Assembly: GCF_034190915.1 (NCBI RefSeq)
Contig: NW_026947496.1
Span: forward strand, 34,034,001-34,098,000
Source of the DNA: Cavia porcellus
Lineage: Eukaryota > Chordata > Mammalia > Rodentia > Caviidae
Direction: 5' to 3'
Length of the DNA: 64,000 nucleotides
In this document: positions 12,199 to 24,271 of the stretch, one piece after another
Numbering within the stretch: position 1 is the stretch's first letter
Layout of the letters: the number at the start of each line of letters is the position of its first letter
Position numbers and translations under genes: made by a program
The notes under the pieces: model-generated
The model's input: only the letters and a program-made list of their open reading frames with translations
Database searches by the model: none
What the model was told of the DNA's origin: nothing

Positions 12199-14642
12199 GT
12201 AAGCCCATGTGGCTTTCTGTAGCTGCTTGTTGAAAAATACACACAGAGAACACAGCCTCATACAGACTCATGCACACACACATTCACATACACACACACT
12301 AGCTATATATATATATATATCTTATTTTGCCTGATTTATAACATGTTTTTAACCTTTTACAAAGGAAAAAAGCATTTAGGTAAAAAGTTGATGTTCAGTA
12401 TATCTATGAAATTTTCTGTATAATGGCTTGATTTTCATGGACAGCGTCCCACTAGAAGGTACAGAAGTCTAAAGCTATCTCAATTCTAATTGCTATGGGG
12501 AGTAGAGATGAATATCTTCAGTATTTTTAATGGAGAAAATTATGCAGCAAAAAATAAATTTTGCAGGTGTCTTTCTGGAGGAGAAGATGTATTCAGGGTG
12601 TGACACAGAAAGATTTTAAGCAACAGAGGCACTTTTGCCCTTTACCTCCCGGGAGAAAGCAACCAAGACCTTTGCCCAGGGACCAGAGCTGACTTTGTAC
12701 TGCTCTGGGGCCTCCTTGCCAACACACAGCTGAGGGCACTTTATTGACTTGTATCACCTGCTCTTCAGCTCCTTTCTCTTCCTAGCTCATGCTGCTTTGC
12801 ACTTTGGGAGTTCTTCCCAGTATCCCCAGCTCACACCCAGCCTCCCCGTGCCCAGCGTCTACCAGGGAAGAGCCCAGAGGCCCCCTTTCCAGAACACTCG
12901 TGGCTGGAGCTCAGCTTCTTTCAACACTAACTTCTCAAACTCTCCCTTCCGGACTATTAGCTTCCTTCATTCTGTTCCCAGCAGTTTTGTACATGACTGA
13001 AGGCCCAGACGGAACATCTTTTCATTCTCTGAGCTTTCCCAGTGATTCAGCTCCTCACTCTTCACATGTTCTATGAAACTTGCCTGGCCCGTCTCTTATA
13101 GCAGTGTGCATAAGACTTCGAGACACTGCACTCAGCACCCCCTCCAGGTCCATGGCCCCCACTCACCAGCCCCCAAGGTCTTCATGCGCCTGCATAGTGG
13201 ACCACTAAGACCTTGCCTGCCGAGGGTGCTTCAGACAATACCAGAACAGAGTAGTGCCAATGGCACCTGAGCTCCTGCATAGCTGACAAAAAGGTACTCC
13301 ATACCCCAAGAGCATCTGAAAAGTACTTTATTAACATCCTTCCCTCCATTCTCTGAATCTTTAACCCAGTTAAATGAGGTTCTTAGCACAGAAAAGCATA
13401 ATCCAGGTAGTTCTCACATAGAAACTTACTTTAACTTTAACCTGTAGCCAGGTGCTTGCAAAATTAATGAGAATCACTTCTTATTACTGTACTTACCTGT
13501 TCCTTAAATGATTTAATGATGTGTCTCAGGCAGGGATCTAGCTCCTGACTGGAGGAAAGAAACAAAGACATGTGCATCTTATCAAGCTTGTCAGAGCACG
13601 GGCATTGCCTGCCTTTAGGATTTACTTGACACCTGCCTGTGGCACTGACTGGTGATTGTTCCCACCTGGTGACTAACAGGATGTATTGCAGATTAAAATA
13701 TTGCTGAAGATGGTGGAATAAAGAGGTGCAAAGGGCTCTTGGCAATGCTGTTCCAGATTTAACATTTACCCCCTCGATGTTTTTCTGCACATCTGCTAGA
13801 GGAGGAGGAAGTCAGGGAAGGAGAGAGAGGAGGAAAAGGAGGGGCCAGGAATGAGACAAGTAGGACTCAGCAAATGCTCCGCCCCAATCCCGACCCACTG
13901 TCCAGTAAGTCACCATTCAAAATCTGCATGCTGCTTTTGAAAAGCAGCTCAGAAGTCTACGTTCTCTCACCCAGGAGAGCATGGTGGAAGCTCCATCTGT
14001 GGCTTGTGTGGGAGGCAGTCTCCAGATGTGCTGTTGTTAGTACAGAAAAGGGAGAGCAAAGCCCACCACAGGAAAGGAAGGGACTCCAACAGCACAGTGC
14101 TTTTAAGAGATAGCTGAGTTGTCCAGAAAATGGCAATCTGAGTTTTTACAAACTAACATGAGTCTGCTTCTTATTTTGTTCCATGCTTAATGTGGATTGA
14201 GATGGGCCATGAGCCCATGGACCTTTAAGAAGCCCTCACTGAAGGCAAAGTCTCCAAAGACACTAGAGTGTCATGTTGATTAATGCTCAGAGAGGAGTAG
14301 TTCATATTTATTATCTTAAAGGAAGGTTTAGTCTTCCAAATCTATACATATCCTCAGTCTCCTTATTTATTTTTCTCTCACCCACAAATCAATGTTTAAA
14401 CTCAAAATCTAGGTCAGTTTGGAAAGATGAAATACAAGTGAATTGCCTCACACCAGGCAAGGTTTAGGAAGTTTAAAGTGAAACACTGGAGGTGACCTTA
14501 CCCTCCTGGAACAAGGGCTGCCCAAGAGGATTCTGTAGCCCAGAAGGACCACGGGCTGCCCAAAGAAGTTGGATGTTCCAGCATCTCCTGGTCCTGTGCT
14601 TTCATCCTAGCTGCCAAGTAACCAAAGCTCTGTCTCCCACAG
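12199..14642 (+). other. SLC35F3 intron between exons D and E
   Basis: A 2.4-kb intron with gtaagc donor and ctgtctcccacag acceptor. It holds a CA-rich then TA microsatellite at about 12238-12320. Otherwise it is unique-looking sequence with no supported exon. Confidence 0.7.
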
Positions 14643-14878
14643 TGGTGGATCACTACACCAGCCAGATAGTCTTCAACGGGGTTCGGGTCATCGCCATCAT
14701 CATCATTGGCCTGGGCTTCCTTCTCCTGCTCCTGCCAGAGGAGTGGGACGTCTGGTTGATCAAGCTGCTCACCCGACTCAAAGTGAGGAAGAAGGAGGAG
14801 ACAGCAGAGGGTGGTGCAGACCTGGGCTCAGGACCCCAGAACAGGAGCAGGAGAGCCCGCCCTTCCTTTGCACGCTAG
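14643..14878 (+). CDS. SLC35F3: SLC35F3 last coding exon E and stop codon
   Basis: A 236-nt coding segment that completes a Val codon from exon D. It encodes VDHYTSQIVFNGVRV, a long Ile/Leu-rich final membrane helix (IIIIGLGFLLLLL), then PEEWDVWLIKLLTRLKVRKK. A Glu/Gly-rich linker and a basic end, RARPSFAR, lead to TAG at 14876-14878. The tail after the last helix is hydrophilic and is expected to be cytosolic by family analogy. Confidence 0.95.
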
Positions 14879-16095
14879 GGCCGCTCCTCCGAGACTGGGG
14901 ACGCCCCAGCGGTAATGATTTGTTCTCTTCTGTTGGGAGGAGACTCGGTGGGGCAAGGTGTACATACCTGTACAGTTTTGGTAATCTGCAGTAAGTTCTA
15001 TGGTATTTATTGGCATGTCCAACTTGCTTGCACTTTTCCACATCAGACCTTCCACTTAAGGAAACCAATTCAATACGGTAGAGAAAAAGAACCTCTCAGC
15101 GCTTTTTCAATGAATGTAAAGTAGGTTAAAATGAGCCTTGCATCGACCGCTTTGGAAGACAGGCGTGTTTTGAATCTTAGCAACTGAAAATGACATTGTA
15201 CACTGTGATTATTTTTCAGCTATAGTAGGTCATATTTTGTTTTATATCAGAGCTGTACTTTTAATTTTAAGGAATTTCAATGAACCAAAAGATAACTGTC
15301 AGTTAATCTGGATAGATGGGTGGATGGCTGGATGGATGGGTGGATAGGTAGGTGGACGGATGGGTGAGGAGATGAAACAGGCAAGGATAATGGACATGAC
15401 AACCATCGCAGATCAGGCCTGTGTGGGTCACAGGGAGGTAAGGAAGTCCAACCCCAGCTGGCTTGCACTCTTGTGTCTTCGTGAGATCACGCAGGAGAAT
15501 TTATAGTGCCTTCTACAGAATTTTTGTCTTTACCTATGTGAAGCGAGGTGACATTCTAAGTCACTGGCGCCGTCTTATAATTTAGATGTAGAAATCTTTA
15601 GAAACAAATAAAACTATATGTGTGTGTGTACAAAAATAGCAAAGCTGGTGACCAGTGTATCAGGCACATGGTTGAAGGGATACAATATGCACAGAAGGTA
15701 GATATGCTGGAATGGAGTTGCTGGTGGCTTTTACTTCAAGACCAACACTGAAAAATTATTTACTGAATCTGTAAACCTTTTTATGAAACTTTTAAGCACC
15801 AGGCTGTTTCCTTACATAATTTAGGTCAGCCAGAAAATTCTATCTGTGATAGATCTGTAAAGAGGGACCTGGGGTTAGAGTTTACTATTTTTGAAGTTTA
15901 CATTGTTACATATGAAATGGAAACATTATTTTGAAATGTTGTCATAACCCAATGGTGCATTCTGTAACCATGGAGTCTTTAGTTTCCTGGGGAAAGGGGC
16001 ATTCATGACCTGAACTTTTTAGCAAATTATTATTCTCAGTTTCCATTACCTGTTTGGCCAAACAGATTAATAAAATATTTGAAAAAGAAGCACTG
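14879..16095 (+). other. SLC35F3: SLC35F3 3' UTR, with two candidate poly(A) signals
   Basis: Sequence after the stop codon carries AATAAA at about 15607-15612 and again at 16069-16074. The second is followed by an A-rich site and then a GTGTGGTCTTG element, the usual downstream GU-rich signal, so cleavage near 16,090 is likely. A GGAT-rich minisatellite lies inside the UTR. The 3' end is inferred, not shown by transcript data. Confidence 0.6.
15308..15368. repeat. (GGAT)n-type simple repeat
   Basis: Imperfect tandem gatggatggctggatgga units over about 60 bases, inside the probable SLC35F3 3' UTR. Confidence 0.85.
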
Positions 16096-16389
16096 AGTGT
16101 GGTCTTGATGGACTCTGAGGGTCCTGTAAGGCTCTCTCTCGTTGTATCTCTGTCTTGTGGCACCTTCCAAGGTAGGTAAGCCCACCCTGCTACCTCAAGG
16201 GATGGTAACTCTTACTGTGACACAGACCTGACTTGTGCAAAAGAGACATGTAGAAGAGTCCCCATGCATTGCAACACTGTTGGTGTCAGCCCCTGTTCCT
16301 TCGCCTTTTCCCCTCACTCCCCCCACCCTGGGCATCAGTCCTTTGCTCAGCTCATGGATCTCCTGCCTCTCTTCCTTTGCAGAGGGTTC

Positions 16390-16870
16390 TTCTGCAGGCT
16401 GACACTGGTCATGAAATCCCCCTCAACGTGTTATCCCTTGCTTCTAACACATTTATCCCATCATTCTTGCCATTTTCTGAGGTAGTTTTAGAAGTCATCT
16501 TTCATGAGTGTCTTTACTTGTGTTGATATGGCTGTCGTGGTATCTTCAATCAATTCAAAACATTTGCCTTTCATGGTTATTTTGCCTGGAAGAGCCAGAA
16601 GTTTCACAGTGCCAGATCCTGGGCAGAAAGGACCTGAGGATACACCATAATGTTTTTACAAGCCCGCCTTTCTGTCAGGTGGCACTCAGCAGCACTATTC
16701 CAAGTAATACTCGCAAAAAAGGACTTCCAGAACTTCTTCAGACAGTGGCGTGAACAGTTGGATAAGTTTTCAAAGTGAGAAGTGTTTTAAAGGGTATTAA
16801 TGTCATGTGTCTTTTATTGTAATACAATTTTAACATTTAAATATTTATCATATGTTTTAATCACCCCTTG
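16390..16870. mobile_element. Mariner-like foldback element remnant, copy 1
   Basis: The minus strand from about 16,625 to 16,395 reads as a degraded mariner-type transposase C-terminus, with a DLAL-x-NF-x-LF patch, ITMKGKCFE and RKWQE-x-WDKCV. Frame breaks and stops interrupt it. The plus strand from about 16,715 to 16,860 reads as the same C-terminal region again (QNFFRQWREQLDK, then VFYCN). The two reading directions diverge from a centre near 16,660. The same divergent arrangement occurs at 62.1-62.9 kb, so it appears to be a dispersed family and not a local rearrangement. It is certainly non-functional. Confidence 0.6.
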
Positions 16871-16919
16871 TATTTCCTCTATACACCATAATATGAAGGC
16901 ATTGGAAAGTGCTACCCTC

Positions 16920-17190
16920 AGTATGCTGATCTGTGAGCCTGAAAGACTATGACGATCCCAAGACTATTTGCACATCCATGTTCACACAAACAGTATTCCC
17001 AGTAACCAAAGGGTGGGAACCAAGGGCACGTCAATGAATGGATGGATAAACAATATGTAGTCCACACAAACAGTGGGAGACCGCCTAGCCTGCCACCTGC
17101 CACCTGCCACCATAGGGTTGAGCCTTGAGGTCACTATGCTAGATGAAATAAACCAGCCACAAAAGGACGAGATCTGTGTGAATCTGTTTA
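16920..17190 (+). repeat. L1 3'-end fragment, left part (split by an LTR)
   Basis: The segment tcacacaaacagtattcc, then aatgaatggatggataaaca and agatgaaataaaccagccac, follows the order of the old mammalian L1M 3' region. The matching continuation, with the ggggttacc and gagtctcattttgggaagat motifs, resumes at 18,046 after the LTR. Confidence 0.7.
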
Positions 17191-18045
17191 TATTGTAAAC
17201 CCAAATATCGAGTTTAGTCATCCAAGTATTGTGATTCTTTTTCTAATTTTCCTCACAATCCAAAAGGTTATATTTGTAATTTCATTGAGACGTCATTGGA
17301 ATCGTAGCAAGTTAATTCCAATCTACCACCACCAGTGCAACCCACGGTAAAAGGAAAAACACCAAGACATATTCCAAGTTAAGGGCAGCCAAGGGGTCCT
17401 AAATCCAATCCTCTCCTCGTGAGGATATGCGGACAAAGGCCTCTCCCAGAATTTATTATCTTGTCCTTTAGGATATATTATCCTAAGTCTCTCCCAGAAT
17501 TTATTATCTTGTCAAGAAGTGGGGTGGCTCAGGGATGGGTGACAGTGAGGATGGAGGGAATTATGTGAGTAACTTGAGCTAGCTGGCTAGCTAGGTACAA
17601 GATTAGCATCTCTGTAAATTGCAGAGATAAAGATATGCAGAAGAATCAACCTACATAATCCAATTAAGGTAACAGGGGAATTGTTTTGGGGGCCATGGCT
17701 TTGGTTTCTGATATGCAAACTCTTGCGCCCTGGGGAGTCATAGCCTCCTATCTTGAGGCTCCTACCCAGTTGACATTCCCAGAGCTATCTGCTCTAACAT
17801 CTCCTGAGCTCAATCCTGTATTGTGGAGAACACTATGCGAGAGGTAACAGGACTGTCTGATGGCTATAGATTTTGCATATTAGCACCTCTGCTAGCCTTA
17901 TTTGCAATGCTCAGAGCCAAATGAAAAGAGAAGGAAATACCATAGCCAGTCTTTTACATATCAGTATAAAGAAATGAGTCTTCAAGTAATCAAAGTCACA
18001 GTAATTATTTTGGATTCAAAGGGAATCACTGGATTGTCTCCCACA
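17191..18045 (-). mobile_element. Solo class II (ERVK-like) LTR inserted in an L1
   Basis: On the minus strand the element starts TGTGGGAGAC (plus ...gtctcccaca, ending 18045), exactly like the LTR of the provirus remnant at 26,823-27,584. About 400 bases of the U3 side align with that LTR by eye, for example ccctggggagtcatagcctc, gaggctcctacccagttgac and catagccagtcttttacata. A 6-bp direct repeat, tgttta, flanks it at 17185-17190 and 18046-18051, and L1 sequence continues on both sides. The distal end reads TA where TG (plus strand) is expected, one transition. The U5 side differs from the other copy. AATAAA (minus) occurs twice, through a 48-bp internal duplication. Confidence 0.75.
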
Positions 18046-18290
18046 TGTTTACAAAAGTTTCCCCAGAAGAGTCGTCCTTAAAGGCAGAAAGCAGGCTGGG
18101 GTTACCAGAGGTTGAGGTGAGTTGGTATTGAAAGGGGACAGAGTCTCATTTTGGGAAGATGAGAAAGTTCTGGAAACAGGGTAGTGTTGGTGGGACAATG
18201 GTATGAGTGTTCTCGTTCTCAGAATGAGATGCTTTAAAATGGTAAGAATGTGTATATTTTTCCAGACCCAAAACAAAAAAACAAACCTAT
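18046..18290 (+). repeat. L1 3'-end fragment, right part
   Basis: The sequence aggctggggttaccagagg, then gagtctcattttgggaagat, gagaaagttctggaaacagg and gctttaaaatggtaagaatg follows the L1M 3' UTR order and continues the fragment at 16,920-17,190. Confidence 0.7.
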
Positions 18291-18394
18291 AAAGGATATG
18301 ATAACATGCAATAAAAAAAGGCTAAATTTCTGTACACTCTTTTCCAGATATATAAACTTGAGGGGAATGAAAGTGGGTTGAGAAATTCTGTCCA

Positions 18395-18462
18395 GAAAGA
18401 ATACACATGCACATACAGACACACACAGACATACAGACACACAAAGAGAGAGAGAAAGGTTT
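18395..18462. repeat. CA/GACA/GA-rich simple repeat
   Basis: Runs of acacatgcacatacagacac lead into cacagacatacagacacac and then agagagagaga. It is a compound microsatellite. Confidence 0.8.
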
Positions 18463-18662
18463 TGGGCACTAGGATTACTATAGCAGATCTGGAGACACAT
18501 AAACAAAAAAGCCCAGAAAGGATCTCTGGGTGATGGCCCCATGTGTGCTTGGGGAAGCAGGATCCAACCTGTCCACTAGTGGCCAGGCTGGGCAGCAGTT
18601 GAGTGTTTCTAGTTGGCTCCTTTAAGGAATAAAGTTAAGGCAAGGCAAAAATTCAAAGAGGG

Positions 18663-18771
18663 GGGCTGGGGGTTTAGCTCAGCGGCATAAGCACCTGCCT
18701 TGCAAACAGGCAGTTGTGAGTTCGATCCCCCGGTACCGATAAAAATGAAAAAGACAAAAAAAAAAAAAAAC
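18663..18771 (+). repeat. tRNA-derived SINE with GGTACCGATAAAAA end
   Basis: The body gggtttagctcagcggcata, then agcacctgccttgcaa and gtgagttcgatccccc shows pol III A-box and B-box-like motifs (tagctcagcggc; gagttcgatcc). It ends in ggtaccgataaaaa and a 15-A tail. A direct repeat, caaagaggg, flanks it at 18654-18662 and 18780-18788. The tight match to copies at 33,842 and 45,488 suggests a young family. Confidence 0.85.
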
Positions 18772-19331
18772 CAAAGATACAAAGAGGGGACCCAGACTCA
18801 CTGCTAACTGCTGATGAAGGAGTCACAAAGCTCTCTGTACTTTCCAGCCCTCTTTTTTCTTTCAGAACACATGGACTTACCTGCTGGCTACCTTGCCACA
18901 CCAAATGGGAGCTTCTGTAAGAACCCCATCTGCTGGAAAACTCTGTGCTCGGGTCCTCCTGAGCCTGCAGGGCTTGCCCATTATAGAGGCCCGTGCTTCT
19001 TCCCCTCTTCCAAACAAAACCTTAAACTCACGAAGTCCCAAAGAGCCTTCCAGTAAATTTCCTGTTTAAGATTGCATGACACCACTTCCATTATTTGAGC
19101 CCAAGTCCTTTGAAGCAAAATGGGGAGAAGTGGGAATGTTCGAAGAAAAGGCAGATTTTCATTTATTTGGAGTTATTTGTTTCTCTCTGCTTTCTGGTAT
19201 TTATACACCTGCCACTTATATCCAGCAGTTTTCCTTAGTCAAGTGCTTTGTAAAAAATAGGTAAATATGATTTGTAAGAAATACACAAAGGGCATATGAA
19301 TAAATAGGCCTTAAAAGTTCTTCACTGTGCT

Positions 19332-19640
19332 TGTTATGGTTTAGATCTAAAATGTCCCCCAAAAGTCTCATATGTGGAGGAGGGGCCTGGTCTGAAGGAC
19401 AGTGCGCTGGGGAGTGTGACTCAGAAGGCCATGTTTTCATCCCCAGCTGCTCCTTCTCCTGCTTCCTGACCACCGCATGACAAACTGCTTTCCTCTGCCA
19501 CCCATGTTGGCTTGCTATGTCTGCCTTGGAGGCAGCCAGCTGAGAACTGTACCTACGGAAACTGTGAGCCAAAATAAACCTCTCCTTTTCAATTGTGGTT
19601 TTCAGATATTTTTCCCTCCAGGAATGGGAAAGCTAATACA
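19332..19640 (+). repeat. MaLR (MLT1-like) LTR
   Basis: It starts tgttatggtttagatctaaa and includes tgtcccccaaaagtctca, tgcttcctgaccaccgcatg and ctgtgagccaaaataaacct. It ends agctaataca, the TG..CA layout typical of ERVL-MaLR LTRs. Confidence 0.8.
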
Positions 19641-20129
19641 TCACTTAAAATATTTTCTTTAAGAAATTTTAAACAGCATTATTATTATTACTATTATTCT
19701 TTTTTAAAAACTTAGGATTGCAGAATTCTTGAAAAAACATCATTTTCTTGAGTTAAAAGAATGGTCAATTTCAGGTCAGGTAAATTTATTCCAAATTCTC
19801 AAAAAATATTTGGAGTTACTATAATCATTGCAAATGAAAATGTGTTACATATTAATGTACTTTTTCCTCTCTATCTCTTATTAAAAAGAATTCACACATC
19901 CTGAAGAGAATCTAGAAATGCCCATAAATACACAGGCCAGCAGTAACCATGTGGCAGTGTGACAGTGACCAGTGCAGCAGGATCCTGTGGAGACATGAAA
20001 GGGAGCCGAGATGGAAGACGTCCTGGGGAGTCTCACCAGAAGAGGACCCAGGAAGCTCTCAGGCACTTCCCCTGAAGGCACAGGAGGCCTAGAAAACACA
20101 TAAAAAGCTGTGTGCATACCACTGCCGCC

Positions 20130-20494
20130 AAAGTTTGGATCTGGCGTTGGTGTGCCCCAAGGCCATGTATTAAAGGTTTAGTCCCCAGCACGGTACTACT
20201 GGGAGATTTCAAAAGGTGGGGCTTCATGGATAGTCTTCAGGTCCCTGGGGACATGACATTGGGGTGCTTGTGACATCCTGGCCCTTTCTTCTTCTCTCTT
20301 TCATACTCAATTAATGAGGAGAGAGGTTTTCTTCCACCACACATTCCCACTAAGACATGCCACCCACAGGTCAAAAACCAACAGAGCCAACAAAGCATGA
20401 ACAGAAACTTCCAAAACTGAGCCCAGTAAACCTTTTATCTTCACACATTAATTATCTCAGGTGTTTGTTGCGGGAACAGAAGTGTGACTGACAC
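20130..20494 (+). repeat. MaLR-type LTR (diverged)
   Basis: The order agtttggatctggcgttggt, ggtttagtccccagcacggt, cccagtaaaccttttatctt and gtgactgacaca fits a diverged MaLR LTR on the plus strand. Its subfamily is not assigned. Confidence 0.6.
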
Positions 20495-21339
20495 ACTTGC
20501 TTAGCCCTTCACCTGATGCTGTACGCCGTACAAAAGCACAGCAAAGAAGAGGCTCTGGTCAAAGGAAAACTTTAGGGACTTACAAATTCCCAGAAGAGAA
20601 TTCCAGGGATCCCTAGTCTTTATTCCTCATGGGGAATTGCAGGGAAACTGTTGCAGTGGATGCTGCGAGGAATCTCAGAGGGCCGGAAGGACCTGGCAGC
20701 AGGCACATGGATGCCAGCTGACACTGTATAATATTAACTGCTGTCACACAGACTTTGAGTGTTGATGGCCTTCACATCCTCGTGTCCAACAGTAGTTGGT
20801 GGGAGGCTCTGCTCTTAGAAGTAAATCAGGGCCGCAAACTCCTCCCCTGTGTCTCTTCTGTCTTCAACACTCAGCTTCAAGGTAGCAAGCCAGAAAACAG
20901 AGTGCCGGAGGAAGCTCACCTCACTACTGCTCAGTCTGTGCTGGGTGGTCAGTTTGGTGTTCCCTACCCCTGCCGGTCTTCATATATGGCGAGCAGTTCA
21001 GGTATGAAGGAAAAAAGCTATTATATATCACTATGATGTTCCTTTTCAAGTTACACCTATTCATCAAGGATAAAGGTTTCATTTTTTTCCCTCTCCAACC
21101 ATTCTCTTTTGGCACCTTCATTTATGAGCTCTGTAGACTTTGTTACACTGACTAGATGGAATTATTGACTTTCCCTCTGTTATCTGATTTTATCCTCATC
21201 TTGAGAAAATTGAATTTCTGGTGTACCTTGTGGAGTGTCTTGCACGTTTCTAGGGTTTTGCAAATATATGTGCTTTGTAGGTAGCCCTGCTGGATGGTAT
21301 CATGCCATATGCTGAATTCACTCAAGTATAGCAAGTGCA

Positions 21340-21341
21340 TA

Positions 21342-21386
<45 letters not shown>
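21340..21386. repeat. (TG)n microsatellite
   Basis: About 21 uninterrupted TG dinucleotides, likely polymorphic in length. Confidence 0.95.
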
Positions 21387-21388
<2 letters not shown>

Positions 21389-21488
21389 CCTTTCACATTT
21401 ACTGTGTGCTTCTGATTAGCACCTTTCCAATAAGTTAGGCTATTGCTATTTGCTTAAATAAATTATGCATACAAGCTAATCACCATTG

Positions 21489-21870
21489 GCTATGGTTTGG
21501 ATGTAGAATGTCTCCAAAGGCTCAGGTGTTAAAGGCTCATGCAGCCAATGCAGCCATGTTCAGGGTTCAGCCACCCTTCAAACTGAGAGTTTGAAGAAAT
21601 GAATGGATCATAAGCACTCTGATTTCATCACTAGAGATTAATCCATGGGGGATTCATAACTTGATGGGCTACTGGAAGGTGATGGAAACATAGGAAATGA
21701 GACCCAGTTAAAGGGAACAGATCTTGTGTGTATGCGTTTGAGGACTGTACCTTGTTCTTGTTCTTGCTGGTCCCTTCTTCTCTGTCTCTCCTCTCTCTTG
21801 CTTCCTGCCCACCATAAGGTGAGTAGGATCTTCTCTCTGCCACCATGATGTCACCTCTGTTGATCACTAC
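21489..21870 (+). repeat. MaLR (MLT1-like) LTR, 3' truncated
   Basis: It begins ctatggtttggatgtagaat and includes gtctccaaaggctcaggtg, agagattaatccatggggg, tcttgcttcctgcccacca and ctctgccaccatgatgtcac. The expected AATAAA and terminal ACA are missing, so the 3' end is lost. Confidence 0.7.
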
Positions 21871-22199
21871 CTTTTGTTTATTAACTCTATTTATATCATA
21901 AGTACAGCTATCATTTAGACTGACTCTAGGGTTTTCCTACAAAGCTTAATTTAAAAAATTCAAATCTTTCCATCAGCACCAAAATGAAATCCAAAGCACA
22001 TTTGAACGTTTAACTACCCTCTAAATCTGGCTCACCTGAGAGAATTATTGCATTTAAGACTTTTGTCCATTGTTTTTATCTAGATTTTATTTCAAATTTC
22101 TGTTAGTATTTAATGCTTTTTTGTTCTGTTTTATTTTTAAATCAAGGAGAAGATAAGTTCACACAGCCAAAATCTCGTCAAGTCTCTTTGGTTTGTTTT

Positions 22200-22478
22200 T
22201 ATTTATTTTGTTTTTGTGTGTGCTTTGTTTTTTGTTTTTTAAGATAAGGTCTCGCTATATAGTCCAGGCTGGCCTTTAGCTCACTATGTAGCCCATACTG
22301 GCCTTGAACTTATAGCAATCCTCCTGCCTCAGCCTCCCAAGTTCTGGGATTACAGACATGCACCACCACACCCAGCTCCATTTGTTTTGCTTTGTTTTTG
22401 TGTTTCTGTGCTGGGGATAGAACCCAGCACAAGTGCCTGCTAAGCACACTGCACACTGAGTTGCATCCTAGCCTTCTG
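22200..22478 (-). repeat. B1 SINE with internal duplication, plus adjoining ID-like SINE
   Basis: The reverse B1 carries two versions of the tagtccaggctggcc / tagcccatactggcc block about 29-30 bases apart, the rodent B1 internal duplication, followed by gcctcagcctcccaag and ggattacagacatgcaccac. A reverse ID-like unit (gctggggatagaacccagca) follows directly. Confidence 0.85.
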
Positions 22479-22794
22479 CCGCCTTGGATATACCACATGC
22501 CCTGCTCTGTATCTCTCATGCCCAAGTGCATCTTACTCTCCAAGCAACCAGATATGAAGGCTCAATCCTCATATTGTCACTGAGTAAAGGGAGCATGGTC
22601 CTTCATTTAGAACATTGGACTTGTGACACCAGACACTGCCTGGCCTCACACTTGGATGGAGTCAGCACCCACCAATGCCCACTTACCATCTACAAGTCTC
22701 TAGTTCTTACTCTCTTACTTTTAATATTTGTCACATTCTTAAAAATACAAACCTCCCTAGGTTCAGGTGTAGAATTGTGCATTGGTTGATAACA

Positions 22795-23015
22795 TGGAAT
22801 ATGGAGGAAGACAGATCAGGATTCAAATCGTTGCTGTACTTGATTTTATAGTTCTGTGACTTTAGGCAAGTCATTCGACAACTGAGTTCAGTTTTCTTAC
22901 ATTTTAAATGAGAATAATGACAGTCTCTGATGTACAGAGTTGTCAAGATAAAACAAAGTGGTACATATAAAACCTCAGCAATGTCTTTCCATGAAACTAG
23001 GTGCTCAGTAATGAC
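22795..23015 (+). repeat. MIR SINE
   Basis: The segment gatcaggattcaaatcgttg, then gttctgtgactttaggcaag, tcagttttcttacattttaa and gagttgtcaagataaaacaa matches the MIR core order nearly throughout, followed by a ggtgctcagtaatgacg tail. Confidence 0.8.
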
Positions 23016-24270
23016 GACATTAACAGCACCATCACCATTATCTTGGCAAGTCTGGTGATGTTTGGTACCAAATGGCATCACTGTTATCTTATGCTCACAA
23101 GCATAAAATCTTAATACCATCTTTCAGTCCTCCTTGGCTTCTACCTTAGCAGTTACCATGCAGCACACATCCAAACCAGCTATATAACTCCAGAGCCTCT
23201 CTAGAATGCCCCCCGCACTATATCCTCAACACCACCAACCTACTCCACATCTGATCACCTGTCACCAGGTACCTAAGCATCTTTTGATCCATCCCCTGCA
23301 GTCTGAGGAGCAGGGTTGCTTCACTATCTTACACAAAGATCTTCAGTGTCTTTCTGTGCCTCTTTAATCCTTCCTTCCTTGGCCTGAACTTAATCCTCCA
23401 GAATGTCACAGTAACTGATCTTTCCATATTCATCTGCCACTACAGTTCCCAGCATCTCTAGCCCTTCTGCCATATGGTATTCTTCACTATTTCTCATATG
23501 TGGTCTATCTTCTCCTGTCTTGGTACTATGATTAATTCTACATAAGATGCTCCTCCTTTACCCTCTTTTTCTACCAAACAAATCTCACACACCCTTGAAT
23601 GCTAACCTCAGGTGCTCTGCAAGGAGCCACATTCTTACTTGACTGCTACAACTTCATTATTTCTTCTGCCTTACACTTTAGTTGAGGCTTGTCTCTTTCA
23701 AGATATAAACATTCTTGAAAAACATCCACAATCTTACAATGTGTATCCTAGCCTATTGACTATGGTATGCCACAGAGGTCAATACAAACAATAGAATATA
23801 AATGTATGTTGACTTGACTCTTTTTGTTAAATTTTGAAATAATTAAAAATAATTCATCACAGGGTTATACCCGTCTCAACTCTTACCAACACTGCAAAGT
23901 GAATGTTGTAAGTACCATTCTACAATCAAGCATTCTACAAACATTCTACAATCAAGCATCATAGAATTTTCATGGGACACTGTCAAGTCATAATTAAGGT
24001 CACCAATCTCCTCCCAAATGGTGCCAATACTTTCCCTACAAACTGAAGGCTTGTGAAAATGTTAACACACAGTGGCCAAGAATAGAGATCATCCTACTCA
24101 GTATGAACTATCTGTCTTCTAGACTTCCAATAAAGCAGTAGTTCAGTTTGTCCATTTTCTGTGTGAATTTTCATCATGCTTATTGTCTATAGGGAATATT
24201 GAGAAGGGGCTTGCTTCATATTTGACCTTGCACTGGGGACACAGGAAAGACTGAGCCTAAAATAGTCCTA
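23016..24270. other. Intergenic stretch, nothing recognised
   Basis: No gene, LTR or SINE is recognised. A short direct repeat, attctacaatcaagcat, occurs twice at about 23,917-23,960. Confidence 0.5.
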
Positions 24271-24271
24271 C

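Larger units (their letters stand above)
1..16095 (+). other. SLC35F3: SLC35F3 gene, 3' part (last five coding exons and 3' UTR)
   Basis: Five exons at 3183-3402, 9185-9310, 11195-11387, 12109-12198 and 14643-14878 join in one open frame of 287 residues ending in TAG. All introns begin GT and end AG, and the split codons match at each junction. The product is the C-terminal two thirds of solute carrier family 35 member F3, a multi-pass membrane protein of the drug/metabolite transporter superfamily that has been linked to thiamine transport. Visible marks are the segments GDNGLTLKVFFTKAAPFG, INTTDVSVLFCCNKAFVF, IGIALVV and a long terminal hydrophobic helix followed by a basic tail ending RARPSFAR. 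The 5' exons lie upstream of the window. The gene is intact as far as it can be read. The neighbours COA6 and TARBP1 support orthology. Confidence 0.95.

Noticed and set aside
18663..18740. A functional tRNA gene
   Set aside because: Pol III boxes are present, but the cloverleaf arms are degraded and a long A tail with target duplication shows it is a SINE.
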